Shown here: piece by piece, positions 52,203 through 64,000 of the stretch
Layout: every line of letters begins with the position of its first letter
How positions within the stretch are numbered: the first letter of the stretch is position 1
From: Symbiodinium natans
Lineage: Eukaryota > Sar > Dinophyceae > Suessiales > Symbiodiniaceae
NCBI GenBank assembly: GCA_905221605.1
Contig: CAJNDS010000368.1
Location: forward strand, 1-64,000
Length of the DNA stretch: 64,000 nt
Direction: 5' to 3'
The notes under the pieces: generated by a model
What the model was told of the DNA's origin: nothing
Database searches by the model: none
The model's input: only the letters and a program-made list of their open reading frames with translations
Program-made: the position numbers and the translations under genes

Positions 52203-52652
52203 GTCCTTCTAGACTATCAGAGGATGTTCCCAGAGATGATCCGAAATGCACACCTCAGGACGGACACTGTGGTGCCAGCTTGCGCGCCCTTCGAGGACTT
52301 GCCACCGGTCTTGCGAATGTCTGACACCAAGAGAACGGCTGCGGTTGCCTTAAGGCGCCTCTACGCAGGAGTGGCCCCACGTCGACAACGGTGTAACCTG
52401 CGGGGCCGGCAGCTGTCGTGCCCTAGTGGAGACCGGACCATATGGAGGCAAGGCTGCAGTTTCATGTTGTTGCCATCACAAGATGACGTGTTGATCCGAT
52501 CACGAGGTGTTTGTGACGTGTACTGCGCAAGCTTTGGCCACAAATGCGTGGCGGCGGCAGAGGAAAAGGCAGAAACCTGCGAAGTTCTGGACCCCAATGT
52601 GCACTGCTTTGCTGACGGGGCGCGGGAGAGAGGCCTAGCCCGAGCGATGTAA
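52203..52652 (+). CDS. Cysteine-rich segment, partial gene of unknown function
   Basis: In the frame of the 52089-52652 ORF, the stretch from about 52200 looks like protein. LDYQRMFPEMIRNAHLRTD comes first, and later CSFMLLPSQDDVLIRSRG followed by CDVYCASFGHKCVAAAEE and TCEVLDPNVHC. The spacing C..YC...G..C..A.EE....C.......C resembles secreted Cys-rich modules that I recall in dinoflagellate proteins; the family name is unknown to me. It may be an upstream exon of the EEP gene 2 kb downstream or of a separate gene. The true ends are not visible. Confidence 0.4.
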   Translation, partial: VLLDYQRMFPEMIRNAHLRTDTVVPACAPFEDLPPVLRMSDTKRTAAVALRRLYAGVAPRRQRCNLRGRQLSCPSGDRTIWRQGCSFMLLPSQDDVLIRSRGVCDVYCASFGHKCVAAAEEKAETCEVLDPNVHCFADGARERGLARAM

Positions 52653-52870
52653 GAGGTGATGTAGGTGATGGAAGATGTGTTTTGCAGGAAGTGCCTGTGT
52701 GGGAGTCTCTTCTTGAAGTCTCTCAAATGTAAAGTGGAGAGGAGCAGAAGAGGTGCGACGAAGAAATCGCTGGAACCAGTGACATGCTCTGCACCTGCAA
52801 GCGGAGCGAGGAGGCCGACGCCTCGCAGAATTTGCTTGCTTTGCCTTGCCTTGCGCTGGTTTAACGGTAG

Positions 52871-53025
52871 AGGGTATGAAAGTAGTGTATAGTAGCATAT
52901 TATGGTAGTGTGTCTTATAGTAGTGTATTATAGTAGTGTGTATTATAGTAGTGTATGATAGTAGGGTATGATAGCAGTGTAGTATAGTAGTGTATTATAG
53001 TAGTGTATTAGTAGTGTAGCAATTT
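52871..53025. repeat. TAGTGTATTATAG-type microsatellite
   Basis: Degenerate repeats of tagtgtattatag and tagtgtgtattatag over about 150 bp, AT-rich in a GC-rich neighbourhood. Confidence 0.9.
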
Positions 53026-54597
53026 AGCATTTGTTCGTTGACTCTCTGTGTTTTTGTTGCGAGTAGTGCAGGACACTTGGTGTTCGAAGTGAGTACTCTT
53101 GCGAGTCTTCTTGTGCTTCGATGCGTTGTCTTGTGTTTAGCCTTGTGCCGTTTTGGCGAAAGTGTCCGAAACATGTTCTTCATGGTGAACTCCTCGATCT
53201 ACAGCACCGGCCTCTCTTTCATGCTTGTTCCCTCGTCTGGCGTCGCCTTGTTGCTTCCGATCGAAAGTCTTTGCATTCAGCTTGCGGGTACAGCATTCTG
53301 CTGTACTAGGTGGTACGGTTCTCGGCTTCTCTCCACCCGAACCGGTTCAGGTATGAGTTTGAGGATGGAGGCACTTATTGTTGCAGCCGGCCGGCGTACG
53401 ATCCAGACCCCGACCCGATCCGACCCGTGAACGCTACCCACGGCGCCGACCCTAAAAGCCTTCGAGGACGATGAGGTCTGGCAAAGTCGCGTGCCACCGG
53501 CGGTGATGCGTCCCGATGCGCCGGCCACACCGACATTTGCGACTTCGACAACTCCGAGTCCCACCTGTCAGCCGGATCCACGCCTTATGGTTGTTAACGC
53601 CCGACCGCAATGACCCGACCGGGGCGCAGTGTCATTGGCACGAGGGTAAATCGACCATGCGCGGAGTCTCACGAAAGCAGACTTTAAGCCACCGACGCGG
53701 AAGCACTTGGGGAAAGGTTGGCATGTGCCTGCAGGGTTGTTGTCGTGTTCCACGTCTGCATTCGGACGACCGGGAACCGGTGAGTCCTCTTCTCCCGAAC
53801 AAGATGCCGGTTGCTCCCCTTGACCAAACGGATGTTACATCCGAGACGAACGACATCAGACGTGATGCCGCCGATGCGCAAGTTGGAAAAGCGGTTTGCG
53901 CGTGCTTGCATTGCACCTTATTTAAGTTCGAGCGGCTGTTGTCGCATGTGTGCAAAGACCAGTCGCACTGCATGAGGTGTGCTGGGATGGAGTCGGAGGA
54001 TTGGTGGATGACGAAGGAAATGAAGTTGGCCAGTTGGAAGCCGCAACTCTGGAAGAATGCGAGAGTGCGTGGCCCAGTTTGACTTTTTTGACAGCAGTGC
54101 TCAGTCTTTGTGTGAGCGTGCTGAGCTGCAATCGTGCCAACAAGTGCCCCGAAGGCAGCTGCAATGCAGACGATGCATGCAAAAGCATCACGTTTTGCCA
54201 GAAATGGGGGACTTGCTTTCTCAAGGTGGGCAAGGGCCTGAGGGGCAGACGCTTTCTGTGTTGTCAGGAGGTCAGGCTTGGTCCAGGATCTGTGAAATTC
54301 CCGAGATCCGCTTGTGTCCCAGCACGATGTCAAGTCCATTGCATGGGCGTGGTGGCACGGTAGTGGCTACTTGTTGCTCTCCCGGTACAGGACCGAAGCC
54401 TTTCTGGAATGGAAGACGCGAGCAGAAACGATGCCTGCAACACCTACTTCAAGAAGCCGTGCGGAAGTACGCCAGTTTCTCGCCCACCATGGTCAGGCTG
54501 CAGCACATGCTGGGATTCTGAGTTGAGTATGTTGAGTCATATGCCGGCATGTTCTTGCTTGCTGGGCATCGCAAGCAGGTGGGGGTGGCGGGGGCCA
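53026..54597. other. No firmly recognised gene; possible upstream exons
   Basis: Some frames look coding. At 54106-54200 a Cys-rich stretch appears (CNRANKCPEGSCNADDACKS, CQKWGTC). At 54325-54440 there is SIAWAWWHGSGYLLLSRYRT. They lie just upstream of the EEP exons on the same strand and could belong to it, but frame and splice sites could not be fixed. Confidence 0.4.
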
Positions 54598-56075
54598 GCC
54601 GTTGCGTGTGATGGTGGTGTCATACAACCTGTACTGGTGGAATGCCTTCGGTCAGAATCCTTGGTCGCTTGGCTCCTTACAATTTACAAGAAGTGAGAAA
54701 GAAAACGTGATGCGAGACCGGAGAGATATGGAGAAATCCATATGTTCGAAGAAAAACGCCCAGGAAGAGCGACCACATCATTGACAACATCAAAAATAAC
54801 CTGAAGCCAGATTCAATTGGGTTGCAGGCAGGTGAGTGGTTGAGCTGTCAGCTCCGAATTCAGATTCGGTTTCAGCTGTCAGCGGTTTGGAAGATGTTGA
54901 GTTTTGGAATGCAAATGCCAGGAGTGCGATGAGCCCGGCACGATCCGAGACCGGACAGGCCTCGAGCGAGCCTCGCAATTCGATGGTGCCCAGGGGATCA
55001 TGGTGAAGCCAGGCACCTGAGGGCCTCTGAACGGCATAGGGCATCGTTTCTTGCTCGACACGTCATATGGCGCGTAGACGAGCGTATAGACTGGCTTGGA
55101 GAGGCCTCTTTGCGAAAGGCAGCTCTGGCTCAAGGGACATCCAGGCCAGGGCGCAGTTGTGTGTGAGCTTCTCTCCGCAGCCTTGGGCACGGGAGTTTCA
55201 GGCCACCGGCAAATGGGGCCCGCGCTACGTGACATGGGTGGAGTTGACAGATCCACAGAGTGGCCGGACTTTCTGGCATTTCAACACTCACTGGTCCTCT
55301 TGCTGCACAATGTGATGTTGTCATATGCTGTCGTATGCTGTCGTCGTGGCAGTGCGTCACTTGCAAGTCGCGAAGAACCTAGGTGTGTGCATAATGGCAA
55401 TGGTAGGGTGTGCGACGAAAATGTTCGATACCGTGGCGCACAAAACATGCTCAACGTCGCGCCCTTAACTTGTTTGATCGTGCCGTAGGAGAGCACAAGA
55501 TTTGCAGCCACTTGCAGCCATTTGCAGCCATCTGCAGCCCTGAGGTTATCAAGGAGAAGGCGCAGTGCCGAGTGCTGCCCTGCTACAGTATTAATTAAGA
55601 GTAACACTGAGCAACATTGGCCCAGAAAACATTGAAGGCCGGTGACCTGCCGGTAGTCATCACCGGAGACTTCAATGCGGGTACCTGAGTGTTGAACACG
55701 GTTGGCAGTGCGTGGTGGGCACCAGCATCCCTGTCTCTGCAGGCCAGGCTGAATGAAAAGGGTCCGCAGCACTTCCTCGCGAATGGTTTCCAACTGGCTC
55801 CAAAGCAGCAAAAGCCGTAACAAGCCGTTCACAAACGACTCTGTGCCCAGCTCTGCTGCACATGTGCTGCAGTTTGTGCTACTAGTAGTCACACAGTCTT
55901 TATTGTCGGAAGAGCTCGAGGGCCTCTAGGGCTTGTGGGGTTGCGGTGCAAGGCTGAGAATGCTTGGGTGGATTGCATCTTCTACTCGCACCACTGGGAG
56001 CTGCGCAGACACGGTACTGGTGATGCGTCACATAGCGACCACCGCCCCATCTTTGCGGAGTTGCAGCTCAAATGA
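54598..56075 (+). CDS. EEP-family (endonuclease/exonuclease/phosphatase) protein, several exons
   Basis: EEP signature segments appear in correct order in separate exons. VMVVSYNLYWWNAFGQNPW (54611) is the first strand with its metal-binding Asn. IIDNIKNNLKPDSIGLQ (54777-54827) joins to ECDEPGTIRDRTGLERASQF (54922) for the catalytic Glu region, followed by GAQGIMVKPG. Next is GSRDIQ, then ATGKWGPRYVTWVELTDPQS (from 55202) and FWHFNTHW (55274). Then CVHNGNGRVCDENVRYRGAQ, IKEKAQ, PVVITGDFNA (55640) and finally DCIFYS and SDHRPIFAEL before TGA at 56073-56075. NTH, GDFN and SDH are the metal and phosphate ligands of the family, which contains DNase I-like nucleases, phosphatases and sphingomyelinases. 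The substrate is not predictable. The gene may start further upstream with Cys-rich exons. Confidence 0.75.
54828..54921 (+). other. EEP gene intron, GC...AG (94 nt)
   Basis: ttgcag|gcaggtgagt ... gcaaatgccag|gagtgc joins LQ to ECDEPG, the expected LQE motif. Using the GT four bases on would add codons and break the frame. Confidence 0.6.
55145..55201 (+). other. EEP gene intron, GC...AG (57 nt)
   Basis: gacatccag|gccagggcgc ... ggagtttcag|gccaccggc joins GSRDIQ to ATGKWGPRY. The same short sequence (cag|gcca) lies at both ends. Confidence 0.6.
55294..55382 (+). other. EEP gene intron, GT...AG (89 nt)
   Basis: aacactcactg|gtcctcttgc ... gaacctag|gtgtgtgcat joins NTH-W to CVHNGNGR, splitting the Trp codon. 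Confidence 0.6.
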
Positions 56076-59000
56076 GCCAAAGCTGCAACCCCATCACCAC
56101 AGTGTCAACTAGCATCAGCACCCTTCTAGGATGCAAGCGAAGACATCCGAATTTTCAGTGCTTTCGCAGTTTTTCTGTCAGGTCAAAGGCCGCCTTGTGT
56201 TTTGTATTTACGATATTTTGCGACGGGCAGATCCTTCCAGGTGCTCAGAAGCTCCCCAAGCCACCCAACTTGCTTGCAAGGGCCCAACAGGCCGAGGATC
56301 TTCCTGCAGGTTTTCAAGCATTTCAAAACCCTGAGCATGCTACGGCTTCAAGCACCCTTTCTGATCCCTCTGAACTCCTCCCCGAGGTTGAGTGTTTCAT
56401 GAGCTCGACCACATGCACGAATCCTTTGTTTGGTACATCAAACAGTTTCGGTGGTTGCATGCATGTGCACTCTCCTGCGTCAGCCAAGGAAGAGAGGACC
56501 TGTTATTCCCTGCAGGCCGATGCATAGCATAGTTCCATCGTCTCAGGAGTTTTAGGAGTCAAAACAAAAAGCCACAAGATGCTTTTTTTCAGCCAAGCTG
56601 AAGCAGACATGGCGCGATTTTGCATCATGCCGGGCTTGGCAACGGTACTGATCTTTTGCAGAGCTGTCCCGTGCTGTCCGCCGAAGTCTTTGTGATCAGA
56701 GCTTGCAGCTACCAAGAAGGAGCACCCATATGTTGAAGCATTTTGGTTGAATGTTGAGACTTGAGACCTCCGAGCGGCTGGGACTCCTTTTCGGAATTCT
56801 ACAGTCCAAGACTCCTCAGCAGGAACCCTCCGCATCCATCCCAGCTGTCCTAGCTGTCCTAGCGCCTAATCGCGGCGAGCGCGCCTAGTCGCGACTGCAC
56901 AAAACCAGTGCGTTGCAGCATTTCGGGGCACGGCGTCCGATCGAAAACAAAGAGTGTGCGCTCCGCGTGTACGTGCCCTACCGAGGGCCAAAGCTGTGCA
57001 GGAACGGCATGGGTATTGCATAATTAGCAATCTTTTTGGTGCCCGTTGTGTCCTTCACCTCAGCCTTTCAAGGATGATATAGATCTGTTTCACGCTCAAT
57101 GCGGGTAGGCTGAGCATGAGTTGCTGGTGCAGCACAAATGCCTCCAGACTGTCCGGAGCCGGACGAAAGCACTAGGCTGGTTTTCTAGGTTCTTTAGTCG
57201 ACTAGTCAACATGCTTCAAAGCTGGAGTTTGAACTCCATCGTGGGAAGCTTATGTGAACCCTTTGCGTTGATCAGTCGTTGACCGGGAAGTCCAATCGCA
57301 GCCCAGGTAGCCTGGTTCGACTACCTACGCCCGTCGCTGGAGCCCGGGTGCTCAGATGCTACAGTCAATAGACGCTAATCCTCGGACTGCTGAAGATTTA
57401 GAGAATTGATCTCAGAATGCAGAGGGTGCAGATGTTTCTTTTGTTTGCGAGGTGGCGACGAAAATGCGCTCGACTGGAGGCGAGCAGTGTAAAGTCCATC
57501 CGATGCCTTATCAGCTCAGTTTGCTCTCAGTTTGTGTGACATGTCTCGACACAGCTGTGTTGGTTTTCATCATGCGGGTTCTTGGCCGTTCCGTTTCCCG
57601 CCCTTTCGCCGGAAGCGGCACAAAATTTGTAAGAGCTGGAGGCGGTTGGAGGTGTTTGAGGTGTTTGCCCGACATCGTCGACTTTGCACCAGTGGGTTGC
57701 GGACACGCTCGATGCTGATTGGACTTGAGAGCTTGGACGAAGATGGATACACATGAAGATTGGAGAACAGAGCAAGAAGGCCCATCAGCAGCTCTTGCTG
57801 CGGGCCCAACAAACAGCAGTGGCAGCAGAGGCATAGGGTCTAGGAGACATGCCGCAAGGGCGCATGGCTTCTGACGAAGCCAAAAAGGTTTTGGGACAGT
57901 CGGCGGCACTTCGGCACGAGAAGAGCATTGCAAACACGAATAAGATCTTGAACTTGTGCTACTGGAGCAGAAAGCAGCCTTAGCACGCCAGCAGAGCGAG
58001 CCACTTAGAGGTAGAGGAGAATGAGCAGAAGGAACCAGCAACTCTTGTTGTGTTTGGTTTTTCACCGCAACCAGGTTTAATGAGTCGCTACGGGCTACAA
58101 AAAAGCGAAGGCAAGGGCAGGGCTTTCGTCGAGGATCCCGACACGGAGGCTGCCGAAATCAAGTTCGGCAGTGTTTTTTGCCGATATCAGCACTCAGCAA
58201 GAGAACCCCCGAGTCTACCACGACATGTCGTCGATAAATGGCCATGTGTCGTGGAGGGTCAACAGAAAGAGTTGCTCGTTGATGTCCTGAGTGCCCAACA
58301 TCATGATGGATCCACAAGTTTCATCACAAACCCTGAAAATTGGTGAGGAGGAGTTGGCAGCCTTGCAGAAGGATGCGTGAGTTGTGTGATTCCGACCGCA
58401 ATTCATTGCTGGGGTGCGGTGCGAAAATCTGGATAGGAGAATGCATTGCTGGCATCAGATGCGAAGCCGGAGCCTGATTTATACTGAAGGGGGTGTTCGT
58501 GTACTAACAGTCTACTAGCGAGTCGTGGCCCAAGAAACGTAGCCTCAGGTGGTGGGAGGCCAAATGTTCTGAGCTCGAGGCATGCGAAGAACTGCAAGAA
58601 CACAAACACGTCAGGGATTCTAGGCAAATGTGGGGCGAGCTTTGCTGGTCGACACTTGTGCTTGTTGACAATGTTGAACATCTCGCATCCACGAGGATTA
58701 TCTTCGTTACAATTGGGACTGGTGGCGTGCGAAGGTGGGAAGACGTGAGGATTGCCAGGCGTGATCAGTTTGTGCCTGGGAGGCCATACGTCTCTCCTCT
58801 CCGTTGACAAAGTACACGGAGGAGTTATCGGAGCCGCAGTCAGAAGGCTTTGATTGGAAGTGGGAGGCCAAGCTGACAGCCAGATCGTGTCGTGTATTAT
58901 CGTGTGTTGCCATGGTCAAGGTGGTACCCGACATCATGCCCTTGCTGTAGACGGCCGCTGGACATAACTGTGTCTGCGGGCACCTCTTACAAGTCGCTGG

Positions 59001-59199
59001 ACTGCAATGTAAGTCGGGTGTTTAGGAGCAAAGCAGCAAAGACCAGGCAAGCGAAGGTGACCAACTGCAATTTTAAAGGCTTTCGGCCTGGTCTGTTTGC
59101 TCTGGCCGAGGACATGGGATAAGTGGGATACGTGGGATACGTGGGAGCACGGTCGGGGACCCTTGCTTCAGATCCATTCAACACCAAGCATCAATGCTT
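56076..59199. other. No recognised gene
   Basis: Short ORFs on both strands (56072-56527, 57452-57718, 57511-58065 minus, 58050-58346, 58403-58810 minus) without motifs I can name. Between about 56830 and 57450 there is almost nothing open. Near 59115-59150 a 10-bp unit (gtgggatac) repeats three times. Confidence 0.45.
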
Positions 59200-60287
59200 C
59201 CCCAAGTCCAGAGGTGAACAGCACGCGCCTCGTTGTGCTTACGTCTGCGTGGTTTGGGGTGCCAATGCCGGCTACGCCTTGGGCGCCGCGGTGCTTGGCA
59301 CGAGACTCCAGGCCAGAGAGACAGCAAAATCGGTGAAAAGCAGAGAGTGGCTGCATTTGGTGCTCGTGCGATGCGATTCTCCGTTCATCCGTTCCTGTCG
59401 CTGTGTCGGTTTCGGAGCACAGGAGCTACAAGCAGAGCAAGGCGCCGGACCCGTGCAAGACTTTGCAAGACCGCAGATGTTCTCACGCGCTTCCCCACTT
59501 CTTGCCTTCGGGTAGGCGGAGCGGCCGACCTGATTCTGATGCACACAGATGCTGCTCGGAGCAAACGAGCATGTTGAGTCACGTGTCACTGTGCGTCAAT
59601 CAGAGTGCTATATGCCAGGACGTGCCCCAGAACTATTTGGAAGAGCTTTCAAAGATCTGGAAGCTCCAAAGCACGGAGTACATCGACGGCGTCCCGGCGC
59701 TTTACACTACAAAGGGCACACGCTTCGATGGAGTCTTCACCAAGCTCAGTGCCGCTTGCCTGGTTCGAGGTGCCAAGACGGTAGACGCACTAAATCCCCA
59801 TTAACACTGGGGGTAGGAGGCGGTCATTTCAGTTGTTGTTGTGATTCTTCTGACCTTTTGCAGCTGAGGCGTGGAAGCTTGTCGGGGCGCCAAGGAGCTT
59901 ATTTAATAAGCACCATGTTCACTGTTCGGGTGTGTTGATATGATATGTGTTGATAAACTACAATAAACTAGCATGTTGATATTCGCTCGGAGTGCCTCAA
60001 TGACTCACCAATCTGGTTGTGCCTTGCTCCCCTGTGAATGGCTTGCGCAGAATTGACACGAGTGGGACACGGGCCAAGGTTGAATATGACAAAGCCGGCG
60101 CCCGATTTGTTTGTCAAGCTTGAAGCTTGGAACTTGTAGAAGCTGGGGTCCCCTCATGTCCTCAGGTCATGCTCTTGGACATTGACACGCTCCCGCTGAA
60201 GCCACTTGGCGCTCTCTTTGACCTCGAGCCGCCAGCGGCACTTGCAGCTTGCCAGCATGTGCCAGCGCCAACTTGCGAGAACTGGAG

Positions 60288-60331
<44 letters not shown>

Positions 60332-61890
60332 GAGGGAGAGAGAGGGAGAGAGAGGGAGTTGCTGTGCCAGCCGTTGAAGAGCACCAGAGAGGCTGATTGT
60401 TGCTGGGGGGTCCTTCTCTGCAGGTCCGGGGGAGCTGTAACTTAGAGCACGGAGCATTGGTGGACGGCCGCTACTCGCCTTGCTTGATGCACGCAGCGCG
60501 TATTGCACACGGCCGACACATGGTGGCCGTTCGTCCACGGATGCGTTGAGGCTCCTTCTTCAGCGAGGGTGGCTGGGAGCCGGGTGGTTGGCTTCAGTCC
60601 GGAGGAGAGCCCTTAACGCAGATGCAGCGGTTTCTATTCTCGACAGTTTTTAGTTCCTGCTACTTCCTCATACGGATCTTGCCTTCTTGCCTTCGGTTCG
60701 GAGGCATCAACGCCGGGGTGATCCTGTTGCGGCCTTCCCAAGCAACCTTCGAGCAGATGCTCAGCGAGGCGCCCCCTGAGCCCATAACGGATGAAAAGAG
60801 CGATGCAGAAAGCACAGTGAAAGCTTTGACACACAAAAGAACGCTCGGTTTTTTTGGTTTTGGGGCGTTCTCTGGGAGAGGTCACCTCGGAGCATCACCC
60901 TGCTCACATCGCCGGCAACGGCCCAGAGCAGGATTACCTCACGCGCTTCTTCGCCGCAGTGACCTCAATGATACATAGTGTAGTTGGATGCAATGTCGCA
61001 TGCCGCGTTCATAAAGAGGCAGATCTCCAGCAGCCTTGGCGGCACATCGACGTTTCATACAACTTCCAGCTGCACCACATACCTTTCGCCCTGGAACAGG
61101 CTGCCGCAGTAGCTGCAATAGCCACGGAGTCAGACTCGGACCGTGTGCTGGAAGTGTGGGGTCGAGGTGGTGCGATACCGAAATCAGCTTTGCGAGTCCC
61201 AGCGTGAAGATTCAGACTGGCTTCCTCCCCGACTGACGATCAATGCGGAGGTCGCAGCGTGCAAGCTTCACTAATCTCTAAAGCTCTAAAGAATGTGTTA
61301 AAGAATGTGTTGGAGTAGAGCCTTTCGACGATGACACCCGCGTAGCCGTGAAAGGACATCAAGCTGATCCACTTCAGCGGCGAGTTGAAGTACTGGCACA
61401 TGCTGTGACGTGGTTGAATTGCAGAATGGAGTTGAGAAGTCATGCCAAAGAAGCAGAATTAACTGATGGAGAGGCATGAGCAACCACTTTGTCACATCGA
61501 GATCCAAGGCTCTGCGATGAGACAGAGGTTGAGTTTAGTGTGGAGAGGCCACGTTGTTCTCGCACGCCGCAGACACGCATCCTCGATAGGCTTCCCCATG
61601 CTTCCCCCCCTTCTCTTGCATATCGCGGCCGCAGGTTTGCGGAGAAGATGTTGGCAGAGTTCGCATCTTATGGAGCCTGGGTCACTGGAGAAGAGGACTG
61701 TGAAGAGTATGGAGCCTGTCGCTGTGACGGCCGCATCGTTCTCCTGAGCGACCCGAAGAAAGACATAACGGACTTGGTGGCTCGAGACTTGGCGCCAGAG
61801 TACATTTGGGGGGGGGGCTTTTCTCTCGAGCATTTTGGACGAACGAGACACGACTCGGGCACTTCGAGATGCCACAGCATGTCAGGAGCT
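59200..61890 (+). CDS. GT8 (glycogenin-like) glycosyltransferase, several exons
   Basis: Segments of a family-8 glycosyltransferase appear in order on the plus strand, each in its own exon. AYVCVVWGANAGYALGAAVL is the nucleotide-sugar-binding start (59237). DVPQNYLEELSKIWK and GTRFDGVFTKLSA follow (59610-59760). QVMLLDIDTLPLKPLGALFD (60165) contains the D-x-D metal site DID. GGINAGVILLRPSQATFEQM (60701) is the NAG motif. GPEQDYLTRFFA (60921) and HIDVSYNFQLHHIPFA (61048) come next, and IHFSGELKYWHML (61366) is the HxxGxxKxW-type motif. A further exon, FAEKMLAEFASYGAWV then CDGRIVLLSDPKKDITDLVA (61640-61795), may be the C-terminus. The family transfers sugars from UDP/GDP-sugars with retention. 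Exact exon borders are not fixed. Confidence 0.72.
60285..60358. repeat. (GA)n microsatellite in a GT8 intron
   Basis: About 70 bp of nearly pure GA dinucleotides after gagaactgga. It generates meaningless RE-repeat and SL-repeat ORFs on the two strands. Confidence 0.92.
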
Positions 61891-64000
61891 TTTCAGCACG
61901 TGCGGGACATTTGCGTTACGTCATGTGCGGCGTGGCACAGCTGTGCCCTTCGGCTTCTGGAGCGGCAGCCAGGCCCAAGGGCCTTGGGAAACGCACAGCG
62001 GAGAGACACGGAAATTTTTGTGTTATCTTCTTGTTGCTCTATGCCTCTGTGCCTGACCTGTGTGGTGCGTGTGTTCAATTCAAAGATGCCTAGAGCCAAG
62101 AGGATGAGGTCCGACGCCTTCCGACCACTCCGAACGTTCTCCTCGTCACCGAACGTTCCATCAGCAGCCAACGCATGCTCTCAACCGTATCGATCATCAC
62201 CTCACGTCAGCAACGGGGACAGCTGCGATGCAATCCAAGGGCGGCTCGAGCTGCTGCACAATCAAATGATGACAGGCATACTTACACCCCAATCTGTGAA
62301 TGGCCTCCACCATATTTCAGGTTTTGTGACGCTTCAAATCTTTTATTTGAGCACATGCTGACGATCGCACGCGCAAATCAAGTTCCGCAGCCAGTGCATG
62401 AGTCCTGGCGACCTCTCATGCTTGCCAGAGTGCATTGTCGGTCTCCTGCGGTCTGGCACGAGCCTTGGCGGCTTGTTCTGCGTCTATGACCGCATCAAGC
62501 CATGGCTTCCTCGTCATCGGCTTCTTTCGGTATAGGTCCACAGCTCCCGTACGTATCTACGTATCTTGTTTCGAAAGCTCGGATAGTTGTGCCGAAGCCT
62601 TTCCAGTCTCCTTGCGCGGGTTCTTTCAGAACCTCGCCTGCCTTGGGTTTCGCTGGCCGCGTTGGCCTTTCACGAACAGGAGGACATTGCGCGGGCCGAA
62701 AAACCTAGCCGAGAAAAAGCTCGGGCAGCTTCCTCCCTGCAAAGCAATGTGAGACCGCTTGTCATCGGGGCTGCAAGAAGAGCATGCTGGGCACCGGAAC
62801 ACCCCCTTGGAGACACATTGATGACACGGTGATGTTACAAGTACATTGATGCTCGGGCATCATGACTGTCATGCCTCTGTCACAGGCCTCCTCCGAAAGC
62901 TGGAGCATCCAAGCGTGCCGCCGGGTTCTGCGCTGCCTGGAGCCGAAGTGGAGGTGCTGTGGCCACGGGAAGGCCGGTTTTGATGCGCAACAGAGCCTCT
63001 GAGCATCCTCCACATGCATCTCGGACATGAGACGTTTGTGTGTGTGCGGCTGGGTGAGGCGAGGCCTGGCGCAAGAGGTGGCATCCAGCTCGAGTGCTTG
63101 GTGTGCATTCCGATGGAAGCTACACGGTCCGGCGCTCGGTGCAATCTGCAGCGCCTCGAGCAAAGGACCGTTCGAGCAAAGTCGCAACAGGTGCACTACT
63201 ACACGGAGGATAAGGGCTGGTCCTCGTGTATGGAGCGAAATGTTGATGCCGCGCGTGTGAAATGGGAGCCTGGGGGCTCCATGAATTGAGCACTTTTGAT
63301 TTCTAGAAAGCGTAAAAAAAGACTACTGTTTTCGGATAAGAGCATGCGCATGGCGCGCACCGCTTTATTTGCTCGTGGCCTGCAGTCGCTAGCAGCGACC
63401 GCAGCACATGGCACAAAGTGTTTAATTGAGCGGGATCGGAGCAGCTCAACGATATCTCAGCTGCGCTGATTTGGGAAAAGATGGAGTTGTGCTTGTCCAA
63501 AGCTGCGAAAGCTGTGCAAGCTGGACAGATGCGTTAAGAAAACTTGGTCGAAGAGATCGTTCAAGAGAGCAGGGATCCGTGGCACATCGTGGCGCATCGT
63601 GGAGCATCGTGGCACATTTGGTCAGCCCGACAAGACGTGCGCCTTTGAAGGCGAGCTTGCGTTGAACAGTTTGGTGGAAATAGGAATCATGAATTCACGA
63701 GAACTCCCTTGACTGGCCCAAACCTGAACCCTACTCAACCCCCAGGATGGTTTCGGTCCACTTGCGTGGCTTTGCTCTCACAGGAGCACAAATGTAAGAG
63801 CTGACGTTGAAGACCCCCCGAAACTCCGAAAGCTGAAAGCCTCATTTCTGAAAATGTTTTCCGCGCCCCAACAATGATGGGTGTCAGCAAGCTGGAGACT
63901 GGATGTTCTCCAAGGTATCTCCGTTTCCACACACCCTGAATAGAGCCATGGCAGAGCTGTGCATGGCGGATGACTGCCTCGCGGGCCTTTTAAAGCCCGT
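61891..64000. other. No recognised gene
   Basis: Short ORFs on both strands, for example 62435-62752, 62762-63196 minus and 63014-63289, without motifs I recognise. Near 62425 a frame reads LPECIVGLLRSGTSLGGLFC, which might be an exon of unknown type. A small repeat cgtggcacatcgtggcgcat is near 63580. Confidence 0.45.

Noticed and set aside
60127-60396. Arg/Glu-repeat protein ORF
   Set aside because: It is generated by the (GA)n microsatellite within a GT8 intron. Only the first ~40 residues are a real exon.

Overview
The window looks like nuclear DNA of a dinoflagellate, most likely a Symbiodiniaceae-type alga. It is rich in repeats and retroelements and has no operon-like packing. The recognisable host genes are split into short exons, and some introns read GC...AG rather than GT...AG. 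The retroelement proteins (tyrosine recombinase, Gag with a Cys/His tail, RT-RNase H, C5-methyltransferase-like domain) resemble families I know from dinoflagellates. The organism is inferred; no rRNA, tRNA or spliced-leader gene is visible.

Region by region: (1) 1-10.9 kb is a direct tandem array of a roughly 1.5 kb monomer with truncated, deleted and diverged units. (2) 10.9-12.8 kb is low-complexity DNA: G-runs joined by CTTAA, four units of about 120 bp, and a 51-bp minisatellite. (3) 12.8-13.6 kb is a decayed reverse transcriptase fragment, broken by (4) an inverted copy of the array monomer at 13.6-15.1 kb. (5) 15.1-19.5 kb is mostly non-coding, with a monomer relic split by an insertion and a second, oppositely oriented 51-bp minisatellite. 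(6) About 20-38.2 kb is a tyrosine-recombinase (DIRS-like) retrotransposon. A decayed 5' ORF is followed by a recombinase, a Gag-like protein, a methyltransferase-like protein and a broken RT-RNase H. (7) Inside its RNase H gene, at a 14-bp sequence coding the ADAPS part of the conserved NIADAPSR motif, lie two LINE retrotransposons in tandem (29479-35446 and 35461-38065). The 14-bp sequence occurs three times as target-site duplication. After 38079 the RNase H frame resumes and ends near 38191.

The two LINEs are the most notable content. Each carries C2H2-type zinc fingers, an internal overlapping ORF in the +1 frame, and a C-terminal ubiquitin-specific-protease (USP/UCH) domain with recognisable Cys and His boxes. 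The upstream copy also has a non-LTR RT with FADD and a PCNA-binding-like QTGIRNFF motif. They are diverged paralogues, yet they sit at the same 14-bp site. That suggests either sequence-specific targeting of a conserved codon block of other retroelements or insertion of one next to the other.

(8) 38.2-39.7 kb has two 167-bp direct repeats with one difference noticed, enclosing two small ORFs, one with a ubiquitin-like pattern. (9) 40.3-41.1 kb holds formin-FH2-like exon fragments. (10) 47.4-50.1 kb is a satellite of 37-bp units arranged as 74-bp dimers and bracketed by a direct repeat. (11) 54.6-56.1 kb is an intron-containing endonuclease/exonuclease/phosphatase (EEP) gene. (12) 59.2-61.9 kb is an intron-containing GT8 (glycogenin-like) glycosyltransferase gene. 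Stretches between these carry only short ORFs that I cannot assign.
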